Source of the DNA: Paenibacillus sp. R14(2021)
Lineage (GTDB): Bacteria > Bacillota > Bacilli > Paenibacillales > Paenibacillaceae
Length of the DNA stretch: 64,000 bases
Direction of reading: 5' to 3'
Assembly: GCF_019431355.1 (NCBI RefSeq)
Contig: NZ_CP080269.1
Location: forward strand, 3,926,001-3,990,000
Part shown: piece by piece, positions 25,567 to 36,268 of the stretch
Layout of the letters: every line of letters starts with the position of its first letter
Numbering within the stretch: the first letter of the stretch is position 1
The notes under the pieces: model-generated
The model's input: only the letters and a program-made list of their open reading frames with translations
Told to the model about the DNA's origin: nothing
Databases searched by the model: none
Translations under genes and position numbers: made by a program

Positions 25567-27398
25567 GACGCTTCACCTCCGGTCAGAGCCGGCAAAATGA
25601 CCGTCACCGTCGTCCCCTCGTTCAGCTCGGAATCGAGCGCAATCGAGCCGCCGTGCGCCTTCACAATTTCCCGGGCAATGGACAGGCCGAGGCCCGTACC
25701 GCCCATGTTGCGCGAGCGGGCTTTGTCCACGCGGTAGAACCGGTCGAAGATCCGGCCCAAATCCCGCTTCGGTATCCCGATACCGGTATCCTTCACGCTG
25801 ATGGCTATGGATGCCGGTTCCTGTCTGCGCGCGATAATTTCGATGCGCCCGCCATCCAGCGTATATTTGATGGCGTTGGACACCAAATTATCAAGCACCT
25901 GATCAATCTGATCGCGGTCGAGCCAGACGGACGTAATGCCGTCCTCCACACGGACGGAAGCCCGGATCGCCTTCTTCCTCATCTGGAAGGAGAAGCGGTC
26001 CGCCACTTCTTCCAGCATCTCCGGCATATTCGTCTGCAGCCTGCGCAGCGGCGCCTGATTGGAATCAAGCCGCGACAAGTGAAGCAAATCCGTTACGAGC
26101 CGAATCATCCGTTCCGTCTCGTTGCGGATGACGCCGACAAAGCGCTGTCCCAGCTCGCGCTCATCCATTGCACCATCGTCCAGTGCCTCCGCGTAGCTCT
26201 TGATCGTCGTCAGCGGCGTGCGCAGCTCATGCGATACGTTCGCGACGAACTCCCGCCTCGACTGCTCCAGCCGTTCCTGCTCCGTTACATCCTGCAGCAC
26301 CGCGATCGTACCGGAAATCCCCTGCTCCCGCCGGTGAATCGGCGTCAGCGTCACGCGCATCAGCTCGTCCTCTTCGCCCTCGGCCTGCACATGATAGATG
26401 ACTGCGGCCGGCTCCCTTCCCTTCACCAGCGACGCAAGCTGCGCCTCGTCCATTCGGAACAAGTCGGTCAGCCGCGTCCCTTCGCAGTCATCCCGGCGCA
26501 GCATCTCCTGCGCCCGGCGGTTCGATATAATAACAACGCCGCGCTCATCTGCGGCCACAACGCCGTCGCTCATGTTGGCCAGAATCGAAGCCAGCTTCTC
26601 CTTCTCTTCCTCGTTGGCCGACAGCGCGTCCCGCAGACGCATCGTCATGTTGTTGAACACTTCGCTAAGCCGCCCGATCTCGTCGTCGCCAAGCACCGGC
26701 ACCTGCTGGTCGAAGCGGCCTTCCGCTACGCCCGCTGCCTGACGGGTGAGCGCCTTGATCGGATTCGTGATTGTGTGCGCCAGCAGAATGCCGAGCACAC
26801 CTGTTAAACCGAGGGCGAATAGCATCCCGGACATGAAAATCCGGTTGATCCGGTCAACGGTTCGGTACAATTCCTTCATCGAAGCGACGAGGTAGATCGC
26901 GCCTACGATTTTCTTCTCGTAGACGACCGGCTTCACAATGATTTTCTTGCGCAGCCCGTCTTCGTCAATAATCTCCTCTTCAATGTCCCGAATCCCCTGA
27001 AGCGTCCGGCTGACCTCCAGTGACGTATTCTTCTTCCCGATATACGACTGATGGGACTGCACGGACGTCGCCAGAACCTTGCCGCTCGCATCCAGCACCT
27101 GAATTTCAGCTTCGCTAATGCTGAACAAACTGCTGACGAGCATGCTGAGATACTCTTCCCGCGTCTGATCGCCGGGATTGTCCGTCTTATCCGACTGGCT
27201 GGACAAGGTTTGCGCTGCTATATCTGAGAGCAGATTAGCCTGCTCGTTCAAGTTGTTCGTAAACGTCGAGGTCAGCGATGTTTTCATCGTGCTGATGAAA
27301 TAAACGCCGATCAGCTGCATCGCAATCAGGATGAGCAGCACGTAAATGATGATCAGCTTCACCTGGATGGTGCGAAAGAACCGTATCCCTCCGCTCAT
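25563..27398 (-). CDS. walK: Sensor histidine kinase WalK
   Basis: This is a 611-residue kinase. It has membrane helix 1 near residues 11-32 ([20 protein letters not shown]), an external sensor domain and helix 2 near 190 ([19 protein letters not shown]). HAMP ([16 protein letters not shown]), PAS and HisKA ([19 protein letters not shown], phospho-His) domains follow. HATPase_c ([29 protein letters not shown]) completes it. It senses cell-wall metabolism and phosphorylates WalR. It overlaps walR and yycH by four bases each. A 13-of-14 match to the Noc-binding palindrome lies inside it at 25666-25679. Confidence 0.96.
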   Translation of the reverse strand: MSGGIRFFRTIQVKLIIIYVLLILIAMQLIGVYFISTMKTSLTSTFTNNLNEQANLLSDIAAQTLSSQSDKTDNPGDQTREEYLSMLVSSLFSISEAEIQVLDASGKVLATSVQSHQSYIGKKNTSLEVSRTLQGIRDIEEEIIDEDGLRKKIIVKPVVYEKKIVGAIYLVASMKELYRTVDRINRIFMSGMLFALGLTGVLGILLAHTITNPIKALTRQAAGVAEGRFDQQVPVLGDDEIGRLSEVFNNMTMRLRDALSANEEEKEKLASILANMSDGVVAADERGVVIISNRRAQEMLRRDDCEGTRLTDLFRMDEAQLASLVKGREPAAVIYHVQAEGEEDELMRVTLTPIHRREQGISGTIAVLQDVTEQERLEQSRREFVANVSHELRTPLTTIKSYAEALDDGAMDERELGQRFVGVIRNETERMIRLVTDLLHLSRLDSNQAPLRRLQTNMPEMLEEVADRFSFQMRKKAIRASVRVEDGITSVWLDRDQIDQVLDNLVSNAIKYTLDGGRIEIIARRQEPASIAISVKDTGIGIPKRDLGRIFDRFYRVDKARSRNMGGTGLGLSIAREIVKAHGGSIALDSELNEGTTVTVILPALTGGEAS

Positions 27399-28150
27399 CC
27401 GAAGCCAAAACCTCCGGATTTGGGATTGCGCATCAGATACCCAAGTCCCCGGCGCGTCAAAATATATTCCGGCCGGCTTGGATCATCCTCAATCTTCTCC
27501 CGAAGCCTGCGAATCGTCACATCGACCGTGCGCACATCGCCGAAATATTCAAAGCCCCAAACCGCTTGAAGCAGATGCTCCCGCGTCATGACCTTCCCGC
27601 AGTTGCGCGCCAAATAATAGACGAGCTCGTACTCGCGGTGCGTCAGATCAAGCGGCTCATTATCTTTATAGACGACATACATGTCGGTATCGATAAACAA
27701 GTTGAAGATCGCGAGTCCCTGCTTGTCCGGTTCAGCCCCGGTCGTGCCGCCGGCCGCCGCCGCGGCAGCGGCTGTCGCCGCATCGCTCTTCGTTCTGCGC
27801 AAATGCGCCTTGATCCTTGCCAGCAGCTCGCGCGTGCTGAACGGCTTCGTTACATAATCGTCGGCGCCTAGCTCAAGCCCCAGCACCTTGTCGAGCTCGG
27901 TGTCTTTGGCAGTCAGCATAATAATCGGCGTCTGCAGTCGGGTGCGCACCTCGCGGCACACATCCATGCCGTCCTTGACGGGCAGCATCAAATCCAGCAG
28001 AATCAGATCCGGCAGCGCCTCGAACGCAAGACGCACCGCTTCTCCGCCGTCGAAGGCGCAGATGACTTGATAGCCTTCCTTCTCAAGGTTGAATTTTATA
28101 ATATCCGCAATCGGTTGTTCATCGTCTACCACCAATATTTTTCCGGGCAT
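27395..28150 (-). CDS. walR: Response regulator WalR
   Basis: This is a 251-residue OmpR-family regulator. Its receiver domain has [28 protein letters not shown] (phospho-Asp) and IIMLTAKD. The winged helix has [40 protein letters not shown]. The ATG at 28150 gives the standard start [10 protein letters not shown]; the frame stays open to 28231. Between the domains is an Ala-rich insert (eight Ala in a row region, then GGTTGAEPD) that the roughly 235-residue Bacillus WalR lacks. It is first in walR-walK-yycH-yycI-walJ. Confidence 0.96.
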   Translation of the reverse strand: MPGKILVVDDEQPIADIIKFNLEKEGYQVICAFDGGEAVRLAFEALPDLILLDLMLPVKDGMDVCREVRTRLQTPIIMLTAKDTELDKVLGLELGADDYVTKPFSTRELLARIKAHLRRTKSDAATAAAAAAAGGTTGAEPDKQGLAIFNLFIDTDMYVVYKDNEPLDLTHREYELVYYLARNCGKVMTREHLLQAVWGFEYFGDVRTVDVTIRRLREKIEDDPSRPEYILTRRGLGYLMRNPKSGGFGFG

Positions 28151-28224
28151 CGCTACACCGCCTGTCGCATCAACTATCTCCCTCCATTCTACCATAGGAA
28201 CCAGCTTTGTTCCCAATGAAAGTT

Positions 28225-28238
28225 CCCTCATATGAGGG
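28225..28238. repeat. 14-bp perfect palindrome upstream of walR
   Basis: CCCTCATATGAGGG lies 75 bases before the walR start and just upstream of a TAGAAT-type -10 box (minus strand). It may be an operator. A T-run (GTTTT) on the plus side is too short for a good terminator. Confidence 0.4.
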
Positions 28239-28330
28239 GAGTTTTAGGCGAAATTCGCCGTATTTCCGCGAATCCGGCCCTTTTCCGGAGGCAGCTGGAA
28301 TTCCCAGTAAGAACAGAACCAAATAAATAC

Positions 28331-28367
28331 AAAAAACACCGCCGCGGCATTAAAGCCGGGCAGTGTT
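28331..28367 (-). terminator. Terminator after the M23 peptidase gene
   Basis: On the minus strand AACAC(T)GCCCGGC pairs with GCCG(C)GGC(G)GTGTT and is followed by TTTTTTG. It lies about 20 bases downstream of the stop at 28388. Confidence 0.75.
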
Positions 28368-28387
28368 CCATGAACGAAGCTTGGATT

Positions 28388-29905
28388 TTACAAATATTTG
28401 AGCGGGTTCTGAAGCTCGCCGTTCTTGTGAACCTCAAAGTGCAGATGCGTGCCGAAGGAGTGACCGGTATTTCCCATAATGCCGATCTTGCTGCCCTGCT
28501 CGACGGATTGCCCTTTCTTCACCAGAATTTTGCTCAAGTGGCCGTAATACGTTTCGTACCCGTTCTGATGGTTGATAATGATGCAGTTTCCAAGACCCGG
28601 ACGCGTGCCGGTGAAGGTCACGACGCCGTTGTCCGCCGCCATGATGGTGTGGCCTCCGACCATATCGACGCCGCGGTGCAGCGCGCCCCATCTCATACCG
28701 AAGAAACTGGTCAAACGATGTCCCGTAACCGGCCAAGCGAACCGACCGCTGCCTTCACCGATAATGACCTTCGTTCCCTTCATAATGATCGCGGGAACGG
28801 ACGGCTCAAGCACGACCTCGCTGATCAACTCTTCGCTCATCAGATAGCCGTTTTGCTTCACCAGGCGGTATACCAATTGCTTCTTGCCGCTTTGGCCCTG
28901 GCGGATGATTTTCTGCTTTCCAGACTTCATGTTGCTGTTCTTCTGGAAAACCGTGATCGGTTCGATGGATTCCGTCTCCGTCACGTTCTCCACCGTCTCG
29001 ACCGTTACCTCCGGCTGCAGGACTGTCAGATCGAGCACATCGCCGACTTTAATCATATCGTCTTTGATCCATTTGTTGCGTTCGTAGATGACCTGCGGCG
29101 AAATACCGAACTCATGTGCGATACAACCCACGCAGTCTCCGTCCTTGACGGTATATTTCTTCGGCTTCACCGTACCCTTGATGAGCTTAAGATACAGCTC
29201 CTCAGGATTCGCCAGCTCTGATGGCTGAACCTCGGCCTCGCCCGTTGCGATCTTCTCGACAAATTTCACGGATTTCAACGCCGTCTTCGATTTCACGCTG
29301 CCATCCGAGGAATAGGAGAGCGCCGTGACTTCCGTCTTCCGGGATTTGGTCGTCGGTGCGTATTTGCCCTGCACCCGCTCCAGCAGCTCGGCCGCCGTCG
29401 CCTTGTCTTTCACGACGCCGATGCGCTTGCCGTCCACGACCAGCTCCACGCCTACGGCATGCGATGCCATCAAGCCATCCAGCTTCTTCAGCGTTGCCGC
29501 CGTATCCGGCTTGGCATTGTAAGCGCTTTTAGATCCGTATGTGATCGTACCCGCATCAAGCACAACTTGTACATCTGCATGTTCAGCCGTCAACTGCTTC
29601 TGTTTCGTACTGATGTAATCCGTGACTTGATCCTTCGCGGCAACTTCGCCGACTAAGCTTCCATTGTGAAACACTTCGACATAATTAACGGTGTGTGCCT
29701 TCAAATACTCCGTGCCGCTGAAGCCAGCAAGAATGAGGACGGCTGCAGCGCCTCCAATCAAGAGGAACGGTCTGCGGCGCAGTCGCTTGCTTGAATCATG
29801 TGTATCGTTAGCATTGGCTGCATGTTTAAGGTCTACGCGCCGAAAAGTCTGTCGGAACGAATTCCACACTTTTCGGAATCGACCCTTGTCCGTAAAAAAG
29901 GTCAT
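28388..29905 (-). CDS. LysM-G5-M23 cell wall metallopeptidase
   Basis: This is a 505-residue exported protein. A basic N-terminus is followed by a membrane helix (PFLLIGGAAAVLILAGFSGTEYL). Next come a LysM-like segment (KKYTVKDGDCVGCIAHEFGIS ... IKVGDVLDL), a G5 domain, and an M23 domain with ALHRGVDM (His, Asp ligands) and THLHFEVHKNG (His-x-His). M23 enzymes cut peptidoglycan cross-bridges and are often WalRK targets, and this gene lies next to walR. The ATG at 29905 has AAAAGGAGA upstream, while the frame extends ten codons further. Confidence 0.9.
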   Translation of the reverse strand: MTFFTDKGRFRKVWNSFRQTFRRVDLKHAANANDTHDSSKRLRRRPFLLIGGAAAVLILAGFSGTEYLKAHTVNYVEVFHNGSLVGEVAAKDQVTDYISTKQKQLTAEHADVQVVLDAGTITYGSKSAYNAKPDTAATLKKLDGLMASHAVGVELVVDGKRIGVVKDKATAAELLERVQGKYAPTTKSRKTEVTALSYSSDGSVKSKTALKSVKFVEKIATGEAEVQPSELANPEELYLKLIKGTVKPKKYTVKDGDCVGCIAHEFGISPQVIYERNKWIKDDMIKVGDVLDLTVLQPEVTVETVENVTETESIEPITVFQKNSNMKSGKQKIIRQGQSGKKQLVYRLVKQNGYLMSEELISEVVLEPSVPAIIMKGTKVIIGEGSGRFAWPVTGHRLTSFFGMRWGALHRGVDMVGGHTIMAADNGVVTFTGTRPGLGNCIIINHQNGYETYYGHLSKILVKKGQSVEQGSKIGIMGNTGHSFGTHLHFEVHKNGELQNPLKYL

Positions 29906-30039
29906 GATCGTCTCCTTTTCGCGATATGTTGCCATTTTTTGATGGGATCTGACAATGAAAATTCTACATTGTCCAGCTACGAGTTATACTGTAACATACC
30001 GCAATATACAGGTTCAACCAAACGACCTTTAACTTGACA

Positions 30040-30825
30040 TTAATATTTGCTCAGAATTGCAACCATTTCATCGTACTCCGATCGGTCCAAATATTGGGCC
30101 ATTAGCTGCTGTACTTGGGTCAATTCATCGCTCGTCAAACCGTTCTCCATCAGTGAAGAAATCTTCTGCAGCGCATCCTGCGGAAGCTTCGTCATGATGA
30201 CATTGAACAGCTTCTCCTTGTCGGCTTGGCTGATTTGCGATTTGGCTGCATTGATCTCGTCCGTCGACATCGCTACTTCGTCCTTTGGTGCATCGCCTTC
30301 GCCGGCATCCGTTCCTTCGCTGCCCGCTCCCGTACCGCTCTGCCCGCCGGATACGGTACCGCTGTTGCCCTTCGGTCCCGCGCCTCCGCCGATGTCGCTC
30401 AATTCGCCTTCCTGCGCATCGCCAAACGCGTCGACGGAGCCGTCGGCATCCTTGCCGCTGTGCGGGTTCGATGACGTATCGGAACCGATACCGCCCGATG
30501 ACGAATCAGCCGAAGACGTGTCCTTATCCCCGGTCTTGTCATTGCTCGCCGTCCCATCGTTGTTCTGCTTCCCGTTATCCGCGCCGTTGTCCGTATTGCC
30601 CGAAGCCGTCGACTTCACCTCCGGATTGGCCCCCCATAAATTGCCCCATACCCCACTCATAGCAAAAGGCTTCTCATCAAGCGGTACATGAAACTGCTTC
30701 AGCAGCGTCTCCACATAACTGTTCACGACATACCCTGTCGTCCAAATCGACAGGAAGCTGATCAATAGCGCAGCTGCCGCCAGCTTAGCGGCCGCAGCCA
30801 CGACTTTCCCTGTAATCTTCCACAT
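30040..30825 (-). CDS. Membrane-anchored low-complexity hypothetical protein
   Basis: I recognise no named family. The 261-residue protein starts MWKITGKVVAAAAKLAAAALL; the ATG at 30825 has AAAGGGTGAT upstream. One membrane helix (residues about 5-30) is followed by a short conserved-looking piece (FHVPLDEKPFAMSGVWGNLWG). About 110 residues of Gly/Ser/Asp/Thr-rich low complexity follow. A predicted helical C-terminal domain of 70 residues (ISQADKEKLFNVIMTKLPQDALQKI) comes last. The domain layout suggests an envelope protein with the C-terminal bundle outside the cell. It lies between purA and the M23 gene. Confidence 0.6.
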   Translation of the reverse strand: MWKITGKVVAAAAKLAAAALLISFLSIWTTGYVVNSYVETLLKQFHVPLDEKPFAMSGVWGNLWGANPEVKSTASGNTDNGADNGKQNNDGTASNDKTGDKDTSSADSSSGGIGSDTSSNPHSGKDADGSVDAFGDAQEGELSDIGGGAGPKGNSGTVSGGQSGTGAGSEGTDAGEGDAPKDEVAMSTDEINAAKSQISQADKEKLFNVIMTKLPQDALQKISSLMENGLTSDELTQVQQLMAQYLDRSEYDEMVAILSKY

Positions 30826-30940
30826 TTCTATCACCCTTTGCATTCGGCCGCCTCTTAAATAGGCAGCTAGATTGACAAGGGCATTTCGCCCATACTCCCT
30901 AGTATGGGCACCGGGGGGAAGAACCATTCACTTCCTCGGG

Positions 30941-30976
30941 CAAAAAGAAAGAGGACAGCGATTACTCGCCATCCTC
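30941..30976 (-). terminator. Terminator after purA
   Basis: The minus strand pairs GAGGATGGCGA with TCGCTGTCCTC (one mismatch), then TTTCTTTTTG. It starts 13 bases after the purA stop codon. Confidence 0.75.
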
Positions 30977-30988
30977 ATTAGGTTCGGT

Positions 30989-32275
30989 TTAGATATAAAT
31001 CGGTGCCACCGGGTTCGTCTGCTCACGGTTACGACCTACGGAGAAGATCGCAATTGGGATGCCCGTCAGTTCCGATACGCGTTCTACGTAACGGCGCGTG
31101 TTTTCGGGTAGATCCGCCAGCGTCTTCGCGTTCGAGATATCCTCGCTCCAGCCTGGAAGCTCTTCATAGACGGCTTCGCATTCCGAAATCAGCTTCAAGC
31201 TTGCCGGGTAATGCTCGATCACTTCGCCACGCAGCTTGTAGCCGGTGCAAATTTTGACCGTTTCAAGGCCGGACAACACGTCAAGCGAGTTCAGGGATAA
31301 GCCCGTAATTCCGCTGACGCGGCGCGCATGGCGGACGACGACGGTATCGAACCAGCCGACGCGGCGCGGACGGCCTGTAACCGTGCCGTACTCGTGGCCT
31401 TTCTCGCGGATCCAGTCGCCCGTCTCATTGCTGAGCTCTGTCGGGAAAGGACCGTCGCCGACGCGCGTCGTGTATGCTTTCGCTACGCCGATGACTTGTT
31501 GAATCTTCGAGGGACCGACGCCGGAACCGATACATACGCCGCCCGCCGTTGGGTTTGACGAAGTTACGTACGGATACGTGCCTTGGTCGATGTCCAGCAT
31601 AACGCCCTGCGCGCCTTCGAACAATACGCGTTTGTTGCTGTCGATCGCGTCGTTCAGAACAACGGATGTGTCCGTTACGTACGGACGAAGGATCTCAGCA
31701 TAACCCAGGTATTCTGTCAAAATTTGATCGGCATCCAGCTTCTCGCCGCCATATACCTGCTCAATAACTTGGTTCTTCTCAACAACGAGACGGCGAAGCT
31801 TCGTTTCGAATTCCTCGGCATCGAGCAGATCCGCGACGCGAATCCCGTTGCGAGCAGCTTTATCCATATAGCAAGGGCCGATCCCTTTGCGGGTCGTGCC
31901 GATTTTGTTGTCGCCTTTGCGCTCTTCTTCCAAACCGTCCAGCACAAGATGATACGGCATGATGAGATGCGCACGGTCGCTGATTTTCAAGTTTTCGGAA
32001 GAGAAGCCGTGTTCATGTATATAATTGATTTCGTCGATGAGAGCGGATGGATTGATGACCATGCCGTTGCCGATGACGCACACTTTATTTTCATTGAAAA
32101 TACCGGACGGGATCATGGTGAGCTTATACTTCTTATTCCCGATCATGATCGTATGGCCTGCGTTGTTTCCCCCTTGATACCGGGCTACAACATCTGCACC
32201 ATCCGCCAGAAAGTCGGTGATTTTTCCTTTGCCTTCGTCTCCCCACTGGGTTCCGACTACAACTACCGTTGACAT
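30989..32275 (-). CDS. purA: Adenylosuccinate synthetase
   Basis: This 428-residue enzyme makes adenylosuccinate from IMP, aspartate and GTP, the first AMP-specific step. [20 protein letters not shown] is the GTP-binding N-terminus with the catalytic Asp. [24 protein letters not shown] and the C-terminal [10 protein letters not shown] are all family signatures. The ATG at 32275 follows a GGGGGTAT site and gives the standard start. A consensus sigma-A promoter lies at 32348-32376. No purine riboswitch is visible in the 70-base leader. Confidence 0.97.
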   Translation of the reverse strand: MSTVVVVGTQWGDEGKGKITDFLADGADVVARYQGGNNAGHTIMIGNKKYKLTMIPSGIFNENKVCVIGNGMVINPSALIDEINYIHEHGFSSENLKISDRAHLIMPYHLVLDGLEEERKGDNKIGTTRKGIGPCYMDKAARNGIRVADLLDAEEFETKLRRLVVEKNQVIEQVYGGEKLDADQILTEYLGYAEILRPYVTDTSVVLNDAIDSNKRVLFEGAQGVMLDIDQGTYPYVTSSNPTAGGVCIGSGVGPSKIQQVIGVAKAYTTRVGDGPFPTELSNETGDWIREKGHEYGTVTGRPRRVGWFDTVVVRHARRVSGITGLSLNSLDVLSGLETVKICTGYKLRGEVIEHYPASLKLISECEAVYEELPGWSEDISNAKTLADLPENTRRYVERVSELTGIPIAIFSVGRNREQTNPVAPIYI

Positions 32276-32347
32276 GGATATACCCCCATTACAAGTTTTG
32301 CGCGCAATTCTTAACACAGCAAATGACTGCCTCTGGGCAGCATTCTT

Positions 32348-32376
32348 AGTGTAGCAGTCCATATAGGTAAAGTCAA
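32348..32376 (-). promoter_or_regulatory. Sigma-A promoter of purA
   Basis: TTGACT (32376-32371), a 17-base spacer and TACACT (32353-32348) lie on the minus strand, about 75 bases before the start codon. Confidence 0.75.
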
Positions 32377-32456
32377 CGAAAAAGCGAACGATTATAAGGC
32401 TGTCTCAGCGATTGTTCGGAAATAGAAAAATCACTGCGGCATCCCGGTTCAAATTA

Positions 32457-33821
32457 CTAGGATGCGTGGCCCGGTTCCTGATGGGAACGGTCCAAGCCGA
32501 CAAATTTATTGAAATTTTTCAAGAAAGCAAGCTCAACGGTGCCGACAGGACCGTTCCGCTGTTTGGCGATAATGATTTCGATGATATTTTTCTTCTCCGA
32601 TTCCTTATCGTAGTAATCGTCCCGGTATAGAAACGCTACGATATCGGCATCCTGCTCGATGGAACCGGATTCCCGAAGGTCAGACATCATCGGACGCTTG
32701 TCCTGCCGCTGCTCAACGCCCCGGCTCAACTGCGACAGCGCGATAACCGGCACTTCCAGCTCACGCGCGATCTGTTTCAGCGTACGGGAAATCTCGGATA
32801 CTTCCTGCTGCCGGTTCTCGCCGGCCTTGCCCCGCCCTTGGATGAGCTGCAGGTAGTCGATCAGAATCATGCCAAGGCCGCGTTCCTTCTTGAGCCGACG
32901 GCACTTCGCCCGAATATCGGCCACTGTAATGCCCGGCGTATCGTCGATGTAGATTTGCGCTTCCGAGAGCGAGCCGATCGCCATCGTTAGTTTTTCCCAA
33001 TCGTCGCCTTCCAGATACCCTGTACGCATGCGGCCCGCGTCGACGTTGGATTCGGCGCAGATCATCCGCTGCACGAGCTGGGCTGCGGACATCTCGAGAC
33101 TGAAGATCGCGACCGTCTCGCGGGCACGAACGCCTACGTTCTGGGCAATATTCAGCGCGAACGCCGTCTTCCCTACAGAAGGACGCGCCGCAACGATGAT
33201 CAAGTCATTGCGCTGGAAGCCGGATGTCATCTTGTCCAAATCGGTAAAGCCCGATGGGATTCCCGTCGAGCCGCCTTTGTTGGAGTACAAGTGCTCAACC
33301 CGCTCGAATACGTCCATCAGCACGTCGCGGATCGATATAAATCCGCTGCTGGAGCGTCGGTTGGACAGCTCCATGATGCGTGCTTCCGCGTCGCTCAGCA
33401 TAAGGCCAACGTCGTCTGCCGCGGCATAGCCGTCCGAGACGATATTGGTCGCCGTACGAATAAGGCGGCGCAGCATGGACTTTTCTTCTACGATTTGCGC
33501 GTAGTAGTCCACGTTCGCCGCCGTCGGTACCGAGTTGCCAAGCCGCGACAAATAGCTGACGCCGCCGATTTCCTCCAGCTGCTGCCGGTCCTGCAGGTAA
33601 GCCGTCAGGGTGACCAAGTCGATCGGCTGGCTGGCTTCGCCGAGCTCCACCATCGCATCGTAAATCAATTGATGCGACGGCAGATAGAAGTCCTCGCTCC
33701 GCAGCCGCTCCATGGCCGTAATGAGCGCTTCTGTTTGCAGCAAGACCGCGCCCAGCACCGCCTGCTCCGCTTCCATGTTCTGCGGCGGCACGCGGTCAAA
33801 CATCGTCAGCTCGTCACTCAT
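32457..33821 (-). CDS. dnaC: Replicative DNA helicase (DnaB type; Bacillus DnaC)
   Basis: This 454-residue hexameric helicase has an N-terminal DnaB domain (PPQNMEAEQAVLGAVLL) and a RecA-like motor with Walker A AARPSVGKTAFALNIA (about residue 210). Its Walker B reads LGMILIDYLQLIQG, and the arginine-finger region SQLSRGVEQRQDKRPMMSDLRESG. It unwinds DNA at the fork. The ATG at 33821 has AGGGGAGA upstream and gives the family start MSDELTMFDRVPPQN. It lies 25 bases behind rplI in a gdpP-rplI-dnaC unit. Confidence 0.96.
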   Translation of the reverse strand: MSDELTMFDRVPPQNMEAEQAVLGAVLLQTEALITAMERLRSEDFYLPSHQLIYDAMVELGEASQPIDLVTLTAYLQDRQQLEEIGGVSYLSRLGNSVPTAANVDYYAQIVEEKSMLRRLIRTATNIVSDGYAAADDVGLMLSDAEARIMELSNRRSSSGFISIRDVLMDVFERVEHLYSNKGGSTGIPSGFTDLDKMTSGFQRNDLIIVAARPSVGKTAFALNIAQNVGVRARETVAIFSLEMSAAQLVQRMICAESNVDAGRMRTGYLEGDDWEKLTMAIGSLSEAQIYIDDTPGITVADIRAKCRRLKKERGLGMILIDYLQLIQGRGKAGENRQQEVSEISRTLKQIARELEVPVIALSQLSRGVEQRQDKRPMMSDLRESGSIEQDADIVAFLYRDDYYDKESEKKNIIEIIIAKQRNGPVGTVELAFLKNFNKFVGLDRSHQEPGHAS

Positions 33822-33846
33822 GTCTCCCCTGGCTCCTTCGTTTGCG

Positions 33847-34290
33847 TTATTCTTCCGAGGCATGGACGCTCAGCTTCGCTTTCACTTCGGGATGCAGCTT
33901 CACCGTTACCTGCGTAACACCCAGCGTACGGATCGGCTCTTCCAGCTCAATCTTGCGTTTGTCGATCTTCACGCCCTGCGCCTCAAGCGCCTCGGCGATT
34001 TGCTTGCTCGTAATGGCGCCGAACAGACGGCCGCCTTCGCCGGCTTTGGTCTTCACGACGACTTTCAATGCTTCCAAGCGGCTAGCCAGCGCCTGCGCAT
34101 CTTCCTTCTCTTTCTCTTTTTTGCGCTTCTCTGCCGCGTTCTGCAGGTCCAGCGTCTTCAGGTTGCCGTCCGATGCCGGCTTTGCAAGGTTTTTCGGGAA
34201 CAAGAAATTACGCACGTACCCTTCAGAGACTTCCTTGATTTCGCCCTTCTTGCCCTGTCCTTTTACGTCTTGCAGAAAAATCACTTTCAT
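33847..34290 (-). CDS. rplI: 50S ribosomal protein L9
   Basis: This 147-residue protein opens [30 protein letters not shown], the L9 signature, followed by the long connecting helix ([17 protein letters not shown]) and the C-terminal globular domain. Its ATG overlaps the gdpP stop by four bases. Confidence 0.97.
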   Translation of the reverse strand: MKVIFLQDVKGQGKKGEIKEVSEGYVRNFLFPKNLAKPASDGNLKTLDLQNAAEKRKKEKEKEDAQALASRLEALKVVVKTKAGEGGRLFGAITSKQIAEALEAQGVKIDKRKIELEEPIRTLGVTQVTVKLHPEVKAKLSVHASEE

Positions 34291-36248
34291 TCAAATAACC
34301 CCTCTTCCGTATTGAGTTCGCGCAGCACCTGCTTCAGACGCTGCGCCGCTTCGATTGCGGTGCCTTCCATCTGAGCCGCGGCATTCGTCAAGTGACCGCC
34401 GCCGCCCATTCTTTCCATGACAACCTGCACGTTCATGTGGCCCAGCGACCGTGCGCTGATGCCGATTAATCCGTCTGGCCGTTCGCCGATGACGAAGGAA
34501 GCCAGAACGTCCGTCATATTGAGCAGCGTATCCGCCGTCTGTGCGATAAGGAGCTGTGAATATTGGCGTCCCTGCTCCGTCACGGCAATAGCGATATGAT
34601 CATAGACGATTTCCGCGAGCTTGATCATTTCCGCTTTCTTGATATATTCAGTTAGGTCTTCCTTCAGCATCCGCTGGATGAGCGTGGAATCCGCGCCGTT
34701 GCGGCGAAGGAAAGAGGCCGCTTCGAAAGTCCGTGAGCCGGTGCGAAGCGAGAAGCTCTTCGTATCGACCGTGATGCCCGCCAGCAGCGCAGTCGCTTCC
34801 TTCACATCCAGCAGTACTCGGTCGTGAATGTACTGCAGAAGCTCCGTTATCAATTCGCACGTAGACGAGGCATATGGCTCCATATAGACCAGGATTGTAT
34901 TTGAGATGAACTCCTCGCCGCGTCGGTGATGGTCGACGACGACGATTCGGTCTGTCAGCGCCAACAGCCTCGGCTCCTTCACCATCGACGCTTTGTGTGT
35001 GTCGACGACGACGACGAGCGTCTTATGGTCCACAATGCCAAGCGCATGCTCCGGCGAGATGAACCGCTTGGCGAAGCGTTCGTCTTCCTTCAGCATCTCC
35101 ATCATCTTCTGAATCGCAGGATTGATGCCTTCCAGCACGATATACGCTTCCTTGTTGAACAGCAGCGCGGCCTTCAACACGCCGATGGCCGCTCCGATCG
35201 CGTCCATATCCGGCATCTTATGCCCCATGATGACCACACGGTCGCTGTCGCGCATCAGGTCGCGAAGCGCATGCGCCACGACGCGCGCACGCACGCGTGT
35301 GCGCTTCTCTACGGCATTGGATTTGCCGCCGTAGAACGATTGCCGCTGGCCGATTCTGACCGCCGCCTGATCGCCGCCGCGGCCGAGCGCGATGTCGAGA
35401 CTCGTCTGCGCCCAGTGGCCAAGCTCGACGATGCTCTCTGCGCCGGCTGCGAACCCGACGCTGAGCGTCATCGGAATTTTGTTCTCCGCGGTAATCTCGC
35501 GCACCTCATCAAGCAGCACGAAGCGAGACAGCTCCAGCTGCTTCAGCGTCCGCTGATCCGTAATGACAAGATAGCGGTCTGACGTAAGCCGCTTCAGGTA
35601 GACATGGAATTTGCTCGCCCACTCCGTAATCTCGGCGGTTGCCTTGGACAAGAGCGTGCTCCGCTGCTGGTCATCCATCCCCTGTGTAACCTCTTCCAGG
35701 TTATCCATCATGACGATGCCAAGCGCAAGCTTCTCTTCCTCGTAGCGCTTCGCCAGCTGCCAGCGCTGCGTAATATCGCGCAAATACAGCAGCCGCTCGT
35801 CGAAGCGAAACATCAGCTCGTAGATGGAGCCGCCAATTGCCGCCTCCATCGTGCCTTCCCGCTCCTTCGCCTGCGATAGCGAAGGGAATAAGTCTTCCAG
35901 TGACTCGCCAACGACGGACTCCCGCTCCAGCATGTGCGTGACGAACGCATTATGCCATTCCACGGTCTTTTCTTCGTTATAGAGAATAATACCGAACGGC
36001 AAGTCGCTGATGACTTCATTACCAGCCTTCTTCACGCGATAGGACAGCGTCCCGAGGTACATCTTCAGATCTCGGCGGAACGCCCGCTCTGCCATGACGG
36101 AATACACGCCTATGGCGCCGGACAACAGAAGTCCGACCATGCCGAGCTTCCATTCGTACGCCGCAAGCGCCACCGTCAACAAAATCATCAGCACGAACGC
36201 CCACAAATGGTGCATCCCGTGCCATCGTTTAATTAAAAACTTTGGCAT
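34287..36248 (-). CDS. gdpP: Cyclic-di-AMP phosphodiesterase GdpP
   Basis: This 653-residue protein has two N-terminal membrane helices ([19 protein letters not shown] and [17 protein letters not shown]) and a PAS-like domain. A degenerate GGDEF domain ([12 protein letters not shown]) follows. The DHH/DHHA1 phosphodiesterase has [40 protein letters not shown] and the [12 protein letters not shown] tail. It hydrolyses c-di-AMP and so affects cell-wall and osmotic balance. The order with rplI and dnaC downstream is standard in Bacillales. Confidence 0.95.
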   Translation of the reverse strand: MPKFLIKRWHGMHHLWAFVLMILLTVALAAYEWKLGMVGLLLSGAIGVYSVMAERAFRRDLKMYLGTLSYRVKKAGNEVISDLPFGIILYNEEKTVEWHNAFVTHMLERESVVGESLEDLFPSLSQAKEREGTMEAAIGGSIYELMFRFDERLLYLRDITQRWQLAKRYEEEKLALGIVMMDNLEEVTQGMDDQQRSTLLSKATAEITEWASKFHVYLKRLTSDRYLVITDQRTLKQLELSRFVLLDEVREITAENKIPMTLSVGFAAGAESIVELGHWAQTSLDIALGRGGDQAAVRIGQRQSFYGGKSNAVEKRTRVRARVVAHALRDLMRDSDRVVIMGHKMPDMDAIGAAIGVLKAALLFNKEAYIVLEGINPAIQKMMEMLKEDERFAKRFISPEHALGIVDHKTLVVVVDTHKASMVKEPRLLALTDRIVVVDHHRRGEEFISNTILVYMEPYASSTCELITELLQYIHDRVLLDVKEATALLAGITVDTKSFSLRTGSRTFEAASFLRRNGADSTLIQRMLKEDLTEYIKKAEMIKLAEIVYDHIAIAVTEQGRQYSQLLIAQTADTLLNMTDVLASFVIGERPDGLIGISARSLGHMNVQVVMERMGGGGHLTNAAAQMEGTAIEAAQRLKQVLRELNTEEGLFE

Positions 36249-36268
36249 CTTCTATTTCGCCCCTGTTG

